Assembly (NCBI RefSeq): GCF_900496995.4
Contig: NC_044018.1
Coordinates: 28,426,858 to 28,490,857, forward strand
Length of the DNA: 64,000 nt
Direction of reading: 5' to 3'
Origin: Aquila chrysaetos chrysaetos
Lineage: Eukaryota > Chordata > Aves > Accipitriformes > Accipitridae
Below the pieces are notes generated by a model. It searched no databases, was not told the origin of the DNA, and saw nothing but the letters and a program-made list of their open reading frames with translations. The position numbers and the translations under genes are program-made. Shown here one piece after another: positions 13,201-27,074 of the stretch (within the stretch, counting starts at the first letter, position 1; each line of letters starts with the position of its first letter).

Positions 13201-16200
13201 AAAAACGACCCGGAGCTATCTCATCTTGTCGCACCTCATCCGTCATGATAGTGGCCATGGACCTGCCGATCTCATGGTACTGATGGGCTTTTCCTTCTGG
13301 TCCAAGCAAAACAAACAGGAACCTGGGCAAGAAAAACAAAATGAGAGAGAGAAGAAGGTGTCCTTGCTCCAAGAGCACCCAAGGAAAGCCCTGGAAGCTC
13401 CCAGCCCAGAGCGTGGCTCAAGACGGGACACGCAGGCTCAGCGACGCCGCGATGAATCTGAAATTCTTCAAAACCAACAGCAAATTTAAGTTGGGGGCCA
13501 ACTTTCATTAAAATTGGCCAATGGGTTTAAAAGCTACAGCAGGGGATGGAGAAACAAAGGCAAGGAGATGTGGGTGGGGGAAACGTGCTTGCTCCCACTA
13601 GCCTTGTTCCCTTGGGACACCAAACTGATGCCTGCAACTTGATGTCTGCTTGGGTGTCTTTTTTACGGAAAAAAAGTTGTGCTTCTCATTCGCACCTTGT
13701 TGGGATGGGAACTTCCGTCATGCCCGAGAGGAGGACAGCCGGGCTCAGGCGGACAAATGCCACGATGGGCTGGTGAAGGAAATCCAGCTCTCCTACGAGC
13801 ACGTTGGATGCTTCAGCCCCGTTGGGAATTTTCTTCAGGAAGCTCAGCTCCGCCTGGGCACGACAAGTGATTTTTCAACCAATTACCCCAAAAGCAAAGC
13901 CCACAGCGCTCTGCAGCACACTCTGCAGCCAAGTTTGCAAGAGCAAATCTGGCCCTAAAGGCGTAAGAAAGCTACGAGTGTCTCACCTTGCTTAAATCCA
14001 CTGCTCTGCTCTCACGGTTCACCCCACCTTTAGCTTCCGCAGCGGTGGGAGAAGGACAAGGGGTGACTGTTTGGGCTGGTAGGAAAAAGAAAGACACTCA
14101 GAAAGATGGACAAGGAGCAACTGGGACGCTTCTCCTTTGCCCGGACAAGTCTAATGGGGCCACAGCCCTGCAGAAACCCTCACCTGGCTTGTAGAGGAGG
14201 TGCAGGTCTGACTGCCTCTTGCTCACATCAGCAAACGAGCAGACAACGGGGAGCAGGTGGGTTGTCTTCTCGTTCTGATGGTGGTGCTTCCTCAAAAGGA
14301 CTTCTCGAACTTGCGCCCGCCTGTGCTCGTCAAACTCCGTGGACTGTTCTTGCTGGGCCAGGACCATATCTGAGGACGGCAAAGGCAAACAAAGCCATCA
14401 GAGCAGAAACCCCAACAAGTCCTGACCCCCAAAGCCCCCGGGGAAGGCTGTGCCACACAGGCTGTACCCTAACGCGGGCTCAGCCTTGCATAGCAAGGCC
14501 TTTTAATAACGTTCAGCCTTTGCAGCGAAAACGAGAATTTTCTTTTGCTAAAAAACATCATCCAAGTGCTTATTCATCATTCCGCTAAGAGAAATATTTC
14601 CCATTCTAAATAACGCCATTTTCTTGCCCGGCCTGGCCTTTCTGACTCTACACGTTTACCCAAATTATAAGCAATCTATAGCACAGACGTTCCCAGAGTT
14701 TCCCAGGCTGATCGAGTGCAATTTGCCGAGCCCAGGGAGAAACGTGCTAAGAACGGCTCCGACTTCTCCAGCCCTGGAAAGGGCTGAATGGAGACCTGCC
14801 GCCAGTCAGAGATAACTTCTCCAAAGCGGCTTTTGCAATTAACTTCAAGTGTCTTCCCCACAGAAATACACTGCTTGGTCATCGCCAGATAAACTCTGCC
14901 TTAAAACTCTTAAATGCTGGATGTTAAGGCAAAAGGAAAAAAAAAGAACGTGAGGAAACAGCTTGTAAGAAATAGTTCCTTTAAGGAGGTTCAGCTCTTA
15001 CGCAGACTCCGTATTTCTAAGAGCAGCCTGCTAAGCCCTGACACGCACTCCTTTTTGGCTGGAGAATATTCTCTAGTGGCTGCTCCAACCCCACAAACTG
15101 CTTTCAAAAGGACCCCGTATTGGAATAAAAAACTGGTGCGACTGTTGCACGCCCAGTCTACATCCAAAAACAGCTCATGAGAAAAACACAGTGGGACTTC
15201 TGGAAAAGGACGTGCCAGTGGGGCAGGGTTTGATTTGGGAGTGAAGAGCACCGTGGCGAGCTGAGCTCGGCCGTTCCCGGAGGGATGCAGTGCCCACGGT
15301 ACCTGCAATCTCTTCCATGCTGTTGGCACAAATGTCCAGCAGCACCGTCCCCTTGCTGATGCAGCTCCTCAGCTCGGAGAGGCTGTGCAAGGACAGCGTG
15401 CCAACGTAGGGCTTGCTCCAGCGCTCGCCGCCGTCTTCCACGTCCTCCTCAAACTTCAGCCACCTGCGGACATCGGGTGCGATCAGCCCCATTGCAAGAA
15501 AACAGCCCCAGCTCCGCAACCCCTTTGATAGAGCCACGGGGTGGCAAGAGGAGAAGGCTCCTCGTGTCGCCACCTGCAGCTGCAAAAGCTTCGCGTCCTG
15601 CAGAGGAGAAAGCAGAGCCCACGGGCGCTGCCGGTGCGGGGACTCCTCTCCCACCGCAGCCAGCAGCAGGGATTTACCTTGCCGTTTCCTTCCACTCGGC
15701 ATCTGGGCCCTCTTTTACACAGATCTCATCCAGCTCGGAGAACAAGTGGCGAGGGACGTGCTCCTCGTCCTCCTGGGTCCTGAGAATGAACTGCACCCGC
15801 TGGGACGGGGAGCCTGGGGGCAGAAGGCAAAGACCCATCCCGTTACCGCGCCTGAATACAGCTCCTCACGCTCACATGCAAAGTGGCCATCAGCACCAGT
15901 TCAGCCGTAAACACTGGGCTGGCCCCTCTCTTCTGCGTCTGTTCGCGCTTGCACAGAGCCGTGGAGAAGGAGAAGCATCTATTCCACCTCTGCATAAGGA
16001 TGGACTGCTTTCCTTCCCCACACTGCCATTTTTAAAGCCAGGATCCCTCTAAGGAAGACGAGCCTAAACCCATTATGCATTTAACTGCATTAAAAAAAAA
16101 AAAAAAAAAGAAAAAAGAAAACTGGGGAAAAAGAGGGTGTTGCTCAATAAGGCCCCTTTCCCTCGGAAGAACAGCAACTCACTCAAACTAGCCACGGGGA

Positions 16201-19200
16201 CCTGCTTGCAGAAGGCCCCAGCGCCCACGTAGCCCCCAGGAGTTTAGCGAATGCTGCGGTGGGACTTACAGTGGTAGCCCTGCTCCGTCGGGGCAGAGTC
16301 CTTCTCCCGTTCCCCTTTCCGATGCTTCTGGCTGTGGCGTCGGTGATGCCGGTGGCTCTGCCTAACCGGCGGCATCCGCGCGCCCACGTACAGGGTCCGG
16401 TGGCCTGTGAAAAAGCAGCATTTTGCAGCACTCTCGGCATTGCGGCCATGGTTGAGGTGGCCGGTGCCTTGCTAAGCCACGGTTAAATCCCAGGAGCAAC
16501 ACCAGCTTCCCTTAATGTTATTTTCACTGGACCTCCTTTTTTCCAAGCCTATTTTACTCGAGCTTTGCAACAACACAGCAACAACAAGTGTTGGCTCCGG
16601 CTCATCTAAAAGTGCCCTGAAAGTATCGAACCTCTTCTCAGATTCCAGCTTCGGCTGGACAACACTCACACTTGCTCATTAAGCAGCAACACAAGCTAAT
16701 TATTTTCAAAATCTCTGCATGGCACGCGGCGACAAGAGACGATCAAATCAGTCCCATCGTAATGAACTCCAGAACAAAAAACAGAAAATCACAGCCCTGC
16801 GTCTGCAGCCCTGAAATGATTCTCCTGACCTCTCCAAGCCAGGAGCAGCCTCTGCGAGAAAAAAGCCGTGAATTATCGAGCCCCGTGGCTAAAACTCACA
16901 CCGTGGCCTCCCGGGGGGCTTTTTCCCTCCATTTAAAAAGCCGCAATAGTAAAAAATGTGACAATAACTGTGCTGCTTTATTAAGAAGCGCGGCACGTTT
17001 TGCTGCACATGACATGACACCGAGCAAAGGACGTTGCAGGGACTTCGTGCAACAGGAAAAGGCGCTGGGCTGGTGGCCCCTCTACCAGGATCTCAGCAGA
17101 CTCACCTTCCAACTCCTCCTTCTCATAGTGAATATTGACAACATTGCTCGTTCTTCCCCGGTCAATCACTGCCTCTTCGTCGTGTCTCTGTTTAGCAATA
17201 AGAAGAAGGGAAAAGTTGGGACTGGGTGTGTAGAGCTCCCTTACGTCCTCCCAGCCATCATCCACCCCTACGTCCAGGTGAGTCCACGAGCATCACGCCT
17301 CTGCGTGCCTCCTCCTCCAGGCACAGCCCTAAAAACACGGACTTGTAGGATGGTTTTCTTCCCATACTGAAATAAAAAAGCCCATAACATTACCTATATT
17401 GTATACAATGTGAGTCTGGAAGTATTTACTACAGCAGGAGAGGGCTGAGTGTTTCAGACCATAAAAAAAAATACCTCCAGCTTTGTTCTTGTGGTTCCTT
17501 TCTTTAAAAAAAATAAAACCAAACCAGGGATTTCCAAACTGGGAGGGAAAAAAAAAAACCCTGCACTTCTGATCACAAGTTTCAGTCTCTAAACGTGATA
17601 CCTGCAGGACTCACTAGATGGCACTTGGCCACAGGACATGGCCACCGACAACCTCCAAAAGCCCTCAAGAACCTGCAAGGGCGAAGCTTCGTCTTCAGCC
17701 CAACGAGGCTCGGGCTTCACTTGGTACAAGCACACTTCCCATGGAAAACATGAGTTTTCTCCTTGCGAAAGCCAAGGGCTGAGAGCTAATGCCCTCCTCG
17801 CCTGAAATACCACTGCCGGCACTGTATGAAGAGCATTTGTGCCTTAAAAGCCAAAGGAGAACTACAGGAGCAAAGAGAAATAATTCTTTTTGCTTCTCTT
17901 TTTCCCCTGCCACCAGGGCCGGGGAAGGGGATTGCCAGGATTACTGCGTTCAAAGAAACAAAAACCTGACCACATCTCACACGCAAGTCGCAACTGCGGC
18001 TTTGAAAGGGCCTCCTGGAAACACTTGGTATCTTTTTTTCCCTCTTCATGCTGCACTTTTAATTGCTATGAATCTCTTAAATATGGAAGAAAATATGTTA
18101 CTGCCACTCCGTTTCTCCTTCCTTGCCTGCAAGGACAATAACTAATCCAAGAAAACCACAATCTGTTCACCCATGCAAAGAAAAACTCTGCAGTGCCCAA
18201 ACACCCTTTAGTTTTCATCAGTTTTCAAATTATTCCTGTATTAAAGGCACAAAGGGGAAGGTTTGGGACTATTGAATTTCTGAGTTTTGTCTTTGCAAGC
18301 CCGTTGCTGTCATCACAACAACTAAAAACTATTCAAAGAAAATAAAATACGCCGAGATTCACACCCAGTTGCTCGATTTCTGACACTGAAGTTTGAAGAA
18401 GAGCAAAATACCAAGAAAACTGGGGGAACCGGCAGGGCTGTTGGACAAAATTCAAGAAGCAAGAGCTACACCGTGCACTGGGAAACAGCCCAAAACAACC
18501 AAAGCTGTAATTTTCAAGTAAAACTTCAAATGCCGCGCTGGCACACGCTACCCATTGTACTAATAATGGTGCATTAACCATGAAGACTTAAGAGAATAAA
18601 TAACTTCTTATGATTTAAGCTGCAAACACTAATTTGAAATCTGCTTTTTATCCCCCAAATTCCTGCTTTGACTGCATAGCATCACCTGCCGCCACATGGC
18701 AGCAATGCTTGGGAAAGCACACGCCTCCCAGTCACTGGTTAATCTGACGAGCGAGAGGAACAAACACTCCTGTCTGGAAATGACTTTGCTGGTCCTTGAG
18801 TCCTAATTTCAGAGCCGACTTGTTGCTACCTCCCCGCCAGCTCCCGGGACTCGCCCACATTAGCCAGCAGACGGATTATCACGCGCCTGTGGCTTTCCTG
18901 TCCTCTCTCCGATGACAGCCTCCACCACCCTCCATCCCTTCTGAGCATCCTGCTCCCCTCCGGATTTGCCAAAAAAAACCCAAACCCCAACCTCGGAAAA
19001 GGCACTGGATGAAAGGGCTTAATAAAATCACTTTAAATCGCAATTTGAATAAAATCGCAAGCTCGAGTGTGTTACGCTGGTGTTAGAGTGGGAATAAACG
19101 GAGCGATTTGGGAGTTGCAGCTTTCAAATGCCCCATGAGCAACACAAGGAAAGTCCCCTTCTCTCTTAGAAACCCTTTTGCCTCCATGCTCCGACCAGTG

Positions 19201-22200
19201 CTGCTAAACCTGCCCCCAGCAGACCTCCCCGGTGCAAAGCATCTCCCCCTGCCCATCCTGCGCTCCAGGGAAATGCCAGTGGGATTTTGGGAAGAGTTTT
19301 CCCACTGTTTGGCGGATGCTCAGCCCCGGCCGTGCTACCTGGAACTCTTCCAGAAGTGTCATTTTGTAACCCCCATTCCGGTTCATCCTCACGTCGGTCA
19401 CCAGTTTTGGGGGGATAATTGAAGCTGCAGATCGCTGGGGGGGGCCAGATTCCCCTGGGACACGGGGGTAGCCCTCACCGAGAGATGCTCAGCGGCACCC
19501 AGCCCAGGGACCACTATGGAATCGGAATCTCTGATGCAGATCCAGGCAGCTATTTAAAGCCATGCACCCCAAGACTCTTCCCACTTGGAACACGTAGTGG
19601 ATGGGGAGAAACCAGCTCTGTTTTGAGCAAAAATTATCCGGAATAGAGAAATGGGGCATAAACGCCGCATCCTGCTGGGCCAAAAGGCATAGGCGGCGTT
19701 TGGGTGGATTTAAAAGCACAAGCTGCCAAAATACAAGTGAGGTGCAAACTGTTGGGAAAATAAACGTTATGGGGCAGCACTGATTTTCATCAAAATCTCC
19801 TGCAAAAAATCAGGGCATTTCAGGAAGGTCTCGCTTTGGCACAGTCCCCATCCCTTTGGTGCTTCAAGAAATCCTCGTTAGCCAGACCAAGTCCTAGCAT
19901 GGTACAGAAATCTCCAGATAAGCAACATTTTTTACTCTCCTCGCTTCCTCCAGCTATCTCCAGCTCTACTTTATTTTCCGAGCTGAGTTAATCCGTCATT
20001 TCCATCCTACAAATTCATTTGCTCTAATGAACTTCCTCCCCGGCGCCGCTCGGCACAAAGGTTAACTGCCTGGCTTGCCCTGAAAGGCGACACGGGGTGT
20101 AAAATAACACGGCAAAGGAAGGTGACACCGAGGTCTAATCAGTTAAAATCCCATCGTGATCCAAGCTTGGATCCCCACTGCTTTTGTATTATTTAGTATT
20201 AAAGCTTCAGGAGCAAAAATAGGAGGAAATGGGACAAGTGGGCACCTCCGGCTCTGCGGCAAGATGCTCCAAGCATCCCATCGCCCTTCTCCAGCCATGG
20301 CAGCATCCCCAAAATTGCAGCAAGCCTTGCACAGAGATGCCATCAAAGGAAACGGCCCCAGTCAAAACTCGCTCGGTCCCAGTTAAGCCACTCAAATGGA
20401 CTTAGAGTGGTGATTTCATTGAGGAAATTGCTGGAGGAGTTAAGGATTTATTAGAGCTGCAGGGCTGTTGACCTGTGGGCTTGGGAGGGGATGGAGCAGG
20501 AAGGAGAGATGCCTCCGGAAAGCAAGTTCTCCCATCCCAGGATGGGTACCAGCACTCACAAATGCTTTGCCCTCCCTCTCTGTCCTTGTCCGCTGCCGCC
20601 AGGCACCTGGAAAACATCAAATCATCGAAACTGGGATGGGAAAGGGGACACCAAGCTTCGCGTTGCTCACCATTGAGTTTTGGAGCAGCCAGAGCTGTTC
20701 CACTTCACTATTTTCTAAGCGCAAAGCTCTGGCTGGCTGCTTTGAAGCTGGTTTTGTCAGGAAGCTGAAAGTAATTATTGCTTGTAAAAATGAAATCAGA
20801 AATCGCTGGAGCAAAGGAGGAAAACACGTTTTGACACGGCTGCAGTGAACCCCTTCGTGTCACGAGCTTGGTGCATCCTCTCCCTGCATCCATTCAAGAA
20901 AACTTCTCCAAATTATTATTTTGCTGCGATTTTTTCGTCCCAGCAGCAGAGAGAGGGATTTTTGAGTGTCCTGCCTCAGTTTACCTGCAACTCCTCTGCT
21001 TAAGAAAGAAAAGTCTTTCCTTGGGGAAGCTTTGGTCTAATTGAGGATGAGGAAAAGCACAAAGCAAGAGGTTCAGGTCCAGCTTTGAGTCCTCCTGGTG
21101 CCAGGGGAGGCTGAAAGCATCGCGTGAGCAGGCAAACCTCATGTCCCAGCCCCCTCGTCCCATCACACACAAGCAGGACCAGCCACCAGCAGTGGGAGGG
21201 AGGATTAATGTAATTAATCTCACCCAAAGTGTAATTAATAACACTGATCCCAATGTTATTATGGGATAAGGGTAACAGGGGTCAAATTATGGGGCTGCTC
21301 TGGTGGCAGAGCAGAAGACCCCCTCCTTGCCCCTCTCCATCTCCATCCTGCCTGGACAAAGCCACCCATCCTTGTGGCTCCCTCCTTTGCTATTGGGGGG
21401 GTCAGCGGGGACCCCCCCAGGTTCCTGGGCCAGGATTTGGGCTGTGACAGGGACTGGACCCAGGTGCTCGCAACAGGAGGGGACAGGTCTCTAGACCCCC
21501 CAAGTGGGGTTGCGAGGGCGAGGGACACAGGTCACGGCCGAGCATCACCAGGATGTGACTGTCATCCCTTGCTGGGGGAGATGTAAATTCCTTTCACCCT
21601 TTCCCATAAGCTGTAATTTCAGGGCAGATTAATTAATTCCCCACCTCTCGTTTGCCACCAAGAGCAGCTCCTCCAGCTGGGTCCCACGGGTGCAGCGGGG
21701 GGTCGGGCAGGCCCTCCCCGGGACAAGGAGATGCTGAAAGAGGGGGGACCACCCGGCTGCCTCCCGCCTGTACCCCAGCACCGGGCACATCTGGGGGACA
21801 ATAGCTGAGCCCCCCCCCCGGTGACTGGGTGGCGTGGGGCTCTGCGGGGACAGTAGCCTTTGTCCCCCCTCCAAAGGGCTGCAGCATCACCAGGGGGTCA
21901 CATTAGATGTGGAGGAGGGGAGAAGGGGGGCCCAGCAGGGAGCCCCCCAACAGGCATGGCGCAGGAGCCTTCCTCCCCTCCTCACACCCCTCCTGCACCC
22001 ACCCGGGGCACCCCCTCGCCCCCCTTTTTGCACCCCCGCCCCTCCTCACGCAGATGCCTTGCTGATGCCTCGCACCCCCCCTTTCAGAGGCCTGGCACCC
22101 CCTTGCACACCCCCGGCACCCCATTTTACAGCCATCCCCCCCACACGCACCTTGCAGACGCCCTTCACCCTCCTTCAGACGCCCCTTACAGCCCCCCCCC

Positions 22201-22474
22201 CCTTGCAGAAGCCTTGCCTCCTCCATGCACCCCCACCCCGCTGCTCCCCCCCGTGTGTCCCCCGTGTCCCCCCCCCTCCGCCATCGGAAATGCCGCAGTG
22301 AGCAGCCACGGAGCATCCTCCGGCCGCACCGGCGGTACCGGGCATCCCCCCCCCCCCCCCCCCACTTCTCCATCTTCCCCCCCCCGCCCCAGGTACCGCT
22401 GTCCCCGTCGTCCCCCCCCCCCCCGCAACCTGGTAGCTGAGGATCCCGTCGGGCTCGTTGCTACCGGCGGGCAT
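4290..22474 (-). CDS. SLC4A8: SLC4A8, sodium-driven chloride/bicarbonate exchanger (NDCBE)
   Basis: Plasma-membrane transporter bringing Na+ and bicarbonate in against Cl-, raising cell pH, mainly in neurons. I trace 24 in-frame coding exons (high to low): 22474-22430, 17187-17106, 16404-16270, 15813-15678, 15463-15303, 14369-14184, 14075-13987, 13853-13696, 13322-13235, 12729-12583, 12410-12319, 11985-11811, 11674-11541, 11005-10760, 10655-10550, 9626-9465, 8737-8624, 8285-8124, 7501-7250, 6448-6380, 5841-5668, 5565-5428, 4995-4898, 4377-4290. The product is 1078 aa; human is 1093. The N-terminus [15 protein letters not shown] is the SLC4A8 signature and separates it from SLC4A7 and SLC4A10. 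The cytosolic domain (about 1-450) holds [13 protein letters not shown]; the membrane domain starts near residue 460. The third outer loop carries NET, NVS and NLT glycosylation sites (about 625-660). KLKK near TRDDRGW matches the stilbene-binding motif. The tail holds [12 protein letters not shown] then [18 protein letters not shown] and ends TETL, unlike mammalian tails. Head-to-head with GALNT6 as in human, with a TANK-like gene between. Confidence 0.97.
17188..22429 (-). other. SLC4A8: SLC4A8 intron 1
   Basis: This is the longest intron of the gene, about 5.2 kb, with a GT donor at 22429-22428 and an AG acceptor at 17189-17188. I saw no coding exon in it on either strand. An unrecognised alternative first exon cannot be excluded. 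Confidence 0.7.
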
Positions 22475-22780
22475 GGCTGGGCCGGGGGAGGGCCGGGCTC
22501 CCCCCCCGGGGCTGGGGGGGGGCCAGGGGGGGGGCCGCAGCCGGCTGCAGCCCCGGTGCCGCTTACACCGGCTCCACCATCTCCCGGAGCCGGGGCCAAA
22601 CCCCGCCCAGGGCCGGGAGGAGGCGGCGGGCGGAGGGAGGAGGAAGGGCCGGGGGGGGGCTGGGGGGCAGCGCCCGGCGAGGGCACTGCGGCCCCGCTTC
22701 GGCAGGACCCCCCCTCTGCGCGGGACCCCCGCCGGCATCCTCCCTCCGGCCTCCTCCAGCACCGTCCTCCCGGCCCCTTC
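22290..22780 (-). promoter_or_regulatory. SLC4A8: SLC4A8 CpG-rich promoter and 5' end
   Basis: GC-rich, CpG-bearing sequence surrounds the first coding exon (22474-22430) and its upstream side. No TATA box is evident. The start codon lies in GCCCAGCCATGC, a usable but not optimal context. Long C/G homopolymers surround it, so base counts here may be unreliable. Confidence 0.55.
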
Positions 22781-23330
22781 AGCATCAACACCCCCCCCCC
22801 CCCCGCCCCAGATCCCCTCCAGCATCTTAGTGGTCCCCTCCAGAATCATCATCATCCCCCCCCCCCCCCCGGGGCCCCGCCAGCATCGCCCCCTGATCCC
22901 CCAGCATCACCCTGATCCCCCCCCCAACATCACCTCTCTGATCCCCCTCCAGCATCACCCCCCCAGCATCACCCCAATCCCCCTCCAGCATCACCCCCTC
23001 CAGCATCACCCCTGATCCCCCCCCCCCCAGCATCACCCTGATCCCCCCCAGCATCACTCCCAGCTTCCCTCCAGCATCCCCTCCAGGTCCCCTAATCCCC
23101 CTCCAGCATCACCTCTGATCCCCCCCTAGCATCACCCCCAGCTCCCTCCAGCATCACCCCCCCAGCATCACCCCAATCCCCCTCCAGCATCTCCCCCTGA
23201 TCCCCCTCCAGTATTCCCCCCGATCCTCCTCCAGTATCCCCCAAGACCCCCCTGCAGCATCCCCCCCAGCACCCCTCCTGGCCTCCCCCTGCATCCTCCC
23301 ACCCAAACTGCCCCCCCCCAGGCTGCAGCC
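22780..23330. repeat. C-rich minisatellite built on ctccagcatcaccc
   Basis: Imperfect tandem copies of a roughly 18-25 bp unit containing 'ctccagcatcacccc' and 'ctgatccccc' run upstream of the SLC4A8 promoter. The other strand is G-rich. Long open frames on both strands here come from the repeat and are not genes. Confidence 0.85.
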
Positions 23331-23339
23331 AGCACTGCC

Positions 23340-26300
23340 CACCCCATACCCCCACACTCCAGCTCAGGGCAAACCCAGCTCTTTGCTCAGAAATGGAGCT
23401 GGGGAGGGGGGGGAAATGGATGTTTCCCCCTCCAAAAGGCATTTTACAAAAATCTTAGCAAACACTTGAAATGCTGCTGTGCCCCGACCGGGCTTGGCAG
23501 CTCCAATTTTGTGTCCTCTACAACCCCAAAAGCATTTAATATTTTCAAGAGAAACTGAGCTCAAAACCACCCTTCAATCACTCACATAGGGGACCGGCAG
23601 CAACTCCCCGCTGCAGCAATGGCCCCCCTAGCCCTCCCCACTAGCCCCAGTTGCCTGTTTTTCCCCCGAGAAAGGCCTTTAGCAAAAATCTTAAATGAAA
23701 CGTAGAATCCCCTCCCTAAACCGCCGGCCCAAGATATTGCTGTCAGCTCAAACTCTTCTAAAAACAATACTTGATTATTGAATTGCTTGAAAATGTACAT
23801 CCTTTGCTCCATCTTCCAGCTTCAGCGTCCCTGAGCTCATGTGCAAACGCAATGGGATCAAGAAACATTTCTCTTCCATTAATGGGAGATGAAAATAGAG
23901 GGTCAGTTATTAATTAACAGAGCCATTAGTGATTTCCCATCCTTGCTGGTGGCACAGACGGGTTCCTGCTGCAGGTGGGGGGGGAGATGATCCTCCTTTC
24001 CCTTATTTCTGATGACAATTCCCAGAATGATGAAGAGATTGGGGACAACCACAGTACTCAGAAAGACTTTTTCCTTCAAGAAATATCATTCTTGCTGCAG
24101 AAAACTTAAATTTTTCATCAACTCTCCCATTAGAGGGATTACATCTCCCCCTCCTGCCCCATGGGATCCCCGTTTCTTTTGGCTCCTCTGAAAATATGGC
24201 CCCAAAAGAGTCTGATATTGGAGTTTGGGGGCGTTTGTACATAGTTTGGTGCACAGCTTATGTGCATGTGCGTGTGCACACGCATGTGCATGGATATGTG
24301 CACATTGCCAGGACACCCACACTCCCCCCAGCACCTGGGCAGCCCCTTCTCCCTCGCCATATCCCAGGCTCCTTAATTAGAAAACTCAACAACTGAACAT
24401 TTTCCACCCAAATCTGGTTTTCAGCTGCATTTTTGCTGGCTTGGATTTCACTAGGAGTGTTATTGCCTGCTCCAGCTTTTTCAAGCCTTGGTTTGAAAAC
24501 AAGAGCCGAGGGAGGAGGCACATATTCCTGTGTTTGCCCGATGCATACGCCCAGCAGCAAGAATTAAAGCAGGTTTAATCCAGTTCTTGATTTTCCAATT
24601 TCTCCTTACAGGAAACTGCCCTCACCCAGCTCCTGCCTTTTCCGAAATGACACTCACCGGTGAGCTGAACCTGGGCAAAAACAGTAACATGCCACCCACT
24701 CTCCACAGTTAAGACAAACACCCTATACTTAAGGTTATTTAGGAAGCAGGGACACGTTCATGCCAGTGGAAAGTACTGGATTATAAAATAGAAGCTCCTG
24801 TGTCACTGTGGACCATCTGGCTGGGAAGGGGGTGACTAATTGCACCGCACAACATGACATCTAAAAATATAATGAAGCACGTTGAGAAAGGCCAAGCAGT
24901 GAAGTTAGTTTGCTGAACTTCAGCTGCTCGACCATCCCGCATCACCAGGGAAGGAGCATCAGGCCAAAATTTCATCACAGGTGACCCCAAACACGCCCGG
25001 TGTGATTTTTCGCATTGTTTTGGGCAACACGGTGCCTCATACAGCGCAGCTGCCTCGGCACGGCCGCTCGTGGAAACCAGCGCTGCGCCACAGTTGCTTT
25101 GACTCTTGAGAAAAGCCATCTGTGCTTGCGATTTTTAAATTAAATTTACCGGACGTGCTCTCAAAGCAAGAAGAACCGGGCTGGTCTTCTCCCTTCCGGC
25201 AAATTCTGGATGGCTGTTACAATTTTATACCAAATAAATTTATGGTTTTTCTTGCTCTGGCTTGCTTTCTGATCTGGCGCTTCCAGTAACTCAGCACGCT
25301 GGGAAACAATATTTTCTTCCAGGCCCTATAGAAGAGCACAAAACACTATAAAATCATCCCACCACCTAATTAATTTATTTGAGGAGTCACAGGAGGAAAC
25401 TTGGAGCAGGAGATGCTAGCGGGAAAGTTGCACCATGACATGGAGAAAACCCACTTTGACCTTCAGTGAAATAAAGGTCCTGATTCTGCCGAGGGCAGAA
25501 AGCAGCTCCAATATCCACGCGAATGGAGAAACCAAGCTCAAAGCTGTGGCTCTAAAGAAAGAAGTTGCAGGATTTGTCTTGGAAAACAGTTCTCGGAGAA
25601 ACAGCTTTGCCCTCTGCAAAGTCCAGGTTAGCCAGGGACCACGGTGCTGTCAGCCCAGCACCCTGCCCCATCCACGTCTTGTCTGAAAGGACAAGATCCT
25701 CGGGACACACAGATGTTTGTCATCAGCTCCACCGCGGTCACAGCAAATTTATAAATGCGGTTCCATTTCTGGGGAGAGACTCTACTCATGACTATTATCT
25801 GCATAGCTAAAGATGAGATGTTGGAGCTGGAGACTGCAATTAGTAGAGGAGAATCTGGCTATCGATTTCAATGCAAGTTGCCTCAAACATGGGATGCCAA
25901 ATCCATTTCAGAAGCAACTTGCAAAACACAAAGGCCTGAGATGAGGCCAAAAAAAAAAAAAAAAAAAGCTAATCTGTGCTTCATGCCTCAGTTTCCCCAC
26001 CTCTGAGGGTGAATTCCTTTGCAAAACACATGGATAGCCACTGAATGAGAGTGCTATATAACACTCAAACTACAGGTGCTGTCAATGAACAAATATAATA
26101 ATCCTGGTCACATGGATGACACCCTCACATTCAATTCCTTGCTCCTATTATTCAGGGCAAGATCAAAACTTTGCTTGAGGGCAAACCACAGCCCAGCGAG
26201 GTTCACCCAGACTCTGGCAAAGAACCAGCCACAGGACCAGAAGCTGCATCCTCTGCATCCCCCAGTCACAGCCGCCCACCGCCTCCCAGAGCTTTTCATT

Positions 26301-27074
26301 CAAAAGACGCTTTCCCCAAGAGGCTAAATAGAAAGATGGGACAATAACACGCGTGTCAATCACAACCGTGTGCTGGAGGAGCCCCTTTCTGCCCCACTGC
26401 TCTCTAAATGCAGCGGGACGTGAGCCGGGAGAGCCGACCCCATGCCGACAGGTGCTGATAAGCCTCTTCCCACCTGGAGAGGGATCAATTAAACTCCTGT
26501 AAGTCACTGAGCTGGAGCTGATGAGGTTTTCAGGAGTGAGAAGAGCTCTCAGTTATGCCCTTCCCAGTAACACACTTGGAAGGTGCAGTCCAGTCCATGC
26601 CATCGTGCCACTGAGCCTCTCTCAAAAGGCCAGTTCAGGTTTAGTGACCATGAAAACCTTGCAATTCTCCCACCCAGCCTTCCATGATCTTGGAAAAAGC
26701 CAATGTGACTTTTCAAACATCCCTAACTATTTATGGAAAATTCATTTCCACCCAGTTAAAGGTGAATTTTGAAAAATTTCCATTCCAACTTGAGTTACAG
26801 CTCCCCTGCCCAGCCCTACACATGTCGGGACCCCAGGACAGAAGCGGCTTTGATATCCACAAAGCTCAACAAGCCAAAACACACCCAGAGCCCTCAACCG
26901 GCCCATCAAACAGTGCATCAGGGACCGAGTTTGGGAGCACCTTGGATTACACAGAAGAGGACTGCTGCCTTAGCTGGCCCCAGTAAAAGCCGACGGCAGG
27001 ATCTCACGAAGGTCCAGAGCCTGTCGTGTTGGTCGAGGTGCAAATATTCGAATTTCCAATCGCGAAGACAAGTC
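23340..27074. other. Intergenic region between SLC4A8 and the TANK-like gene
   Basis: No exon, RNA gene or clear transposon was recognised. There is an alternating purine-pyrimidine stretch near 24257-24303 and an A-run near 25950-25968. The lower part should include the 3' UTR of the TANK-like gene, but I found no convincing AATAAA on the minus strand near it. Confidence 0.5.

Noticed and set aside
21860-22915. 351-aa plus-strand frame and similar long frames in C-rich DNA
   Set aside because: Proline-rich translation of homopolymers and a minisatellite around the SLC4A8 promoter.
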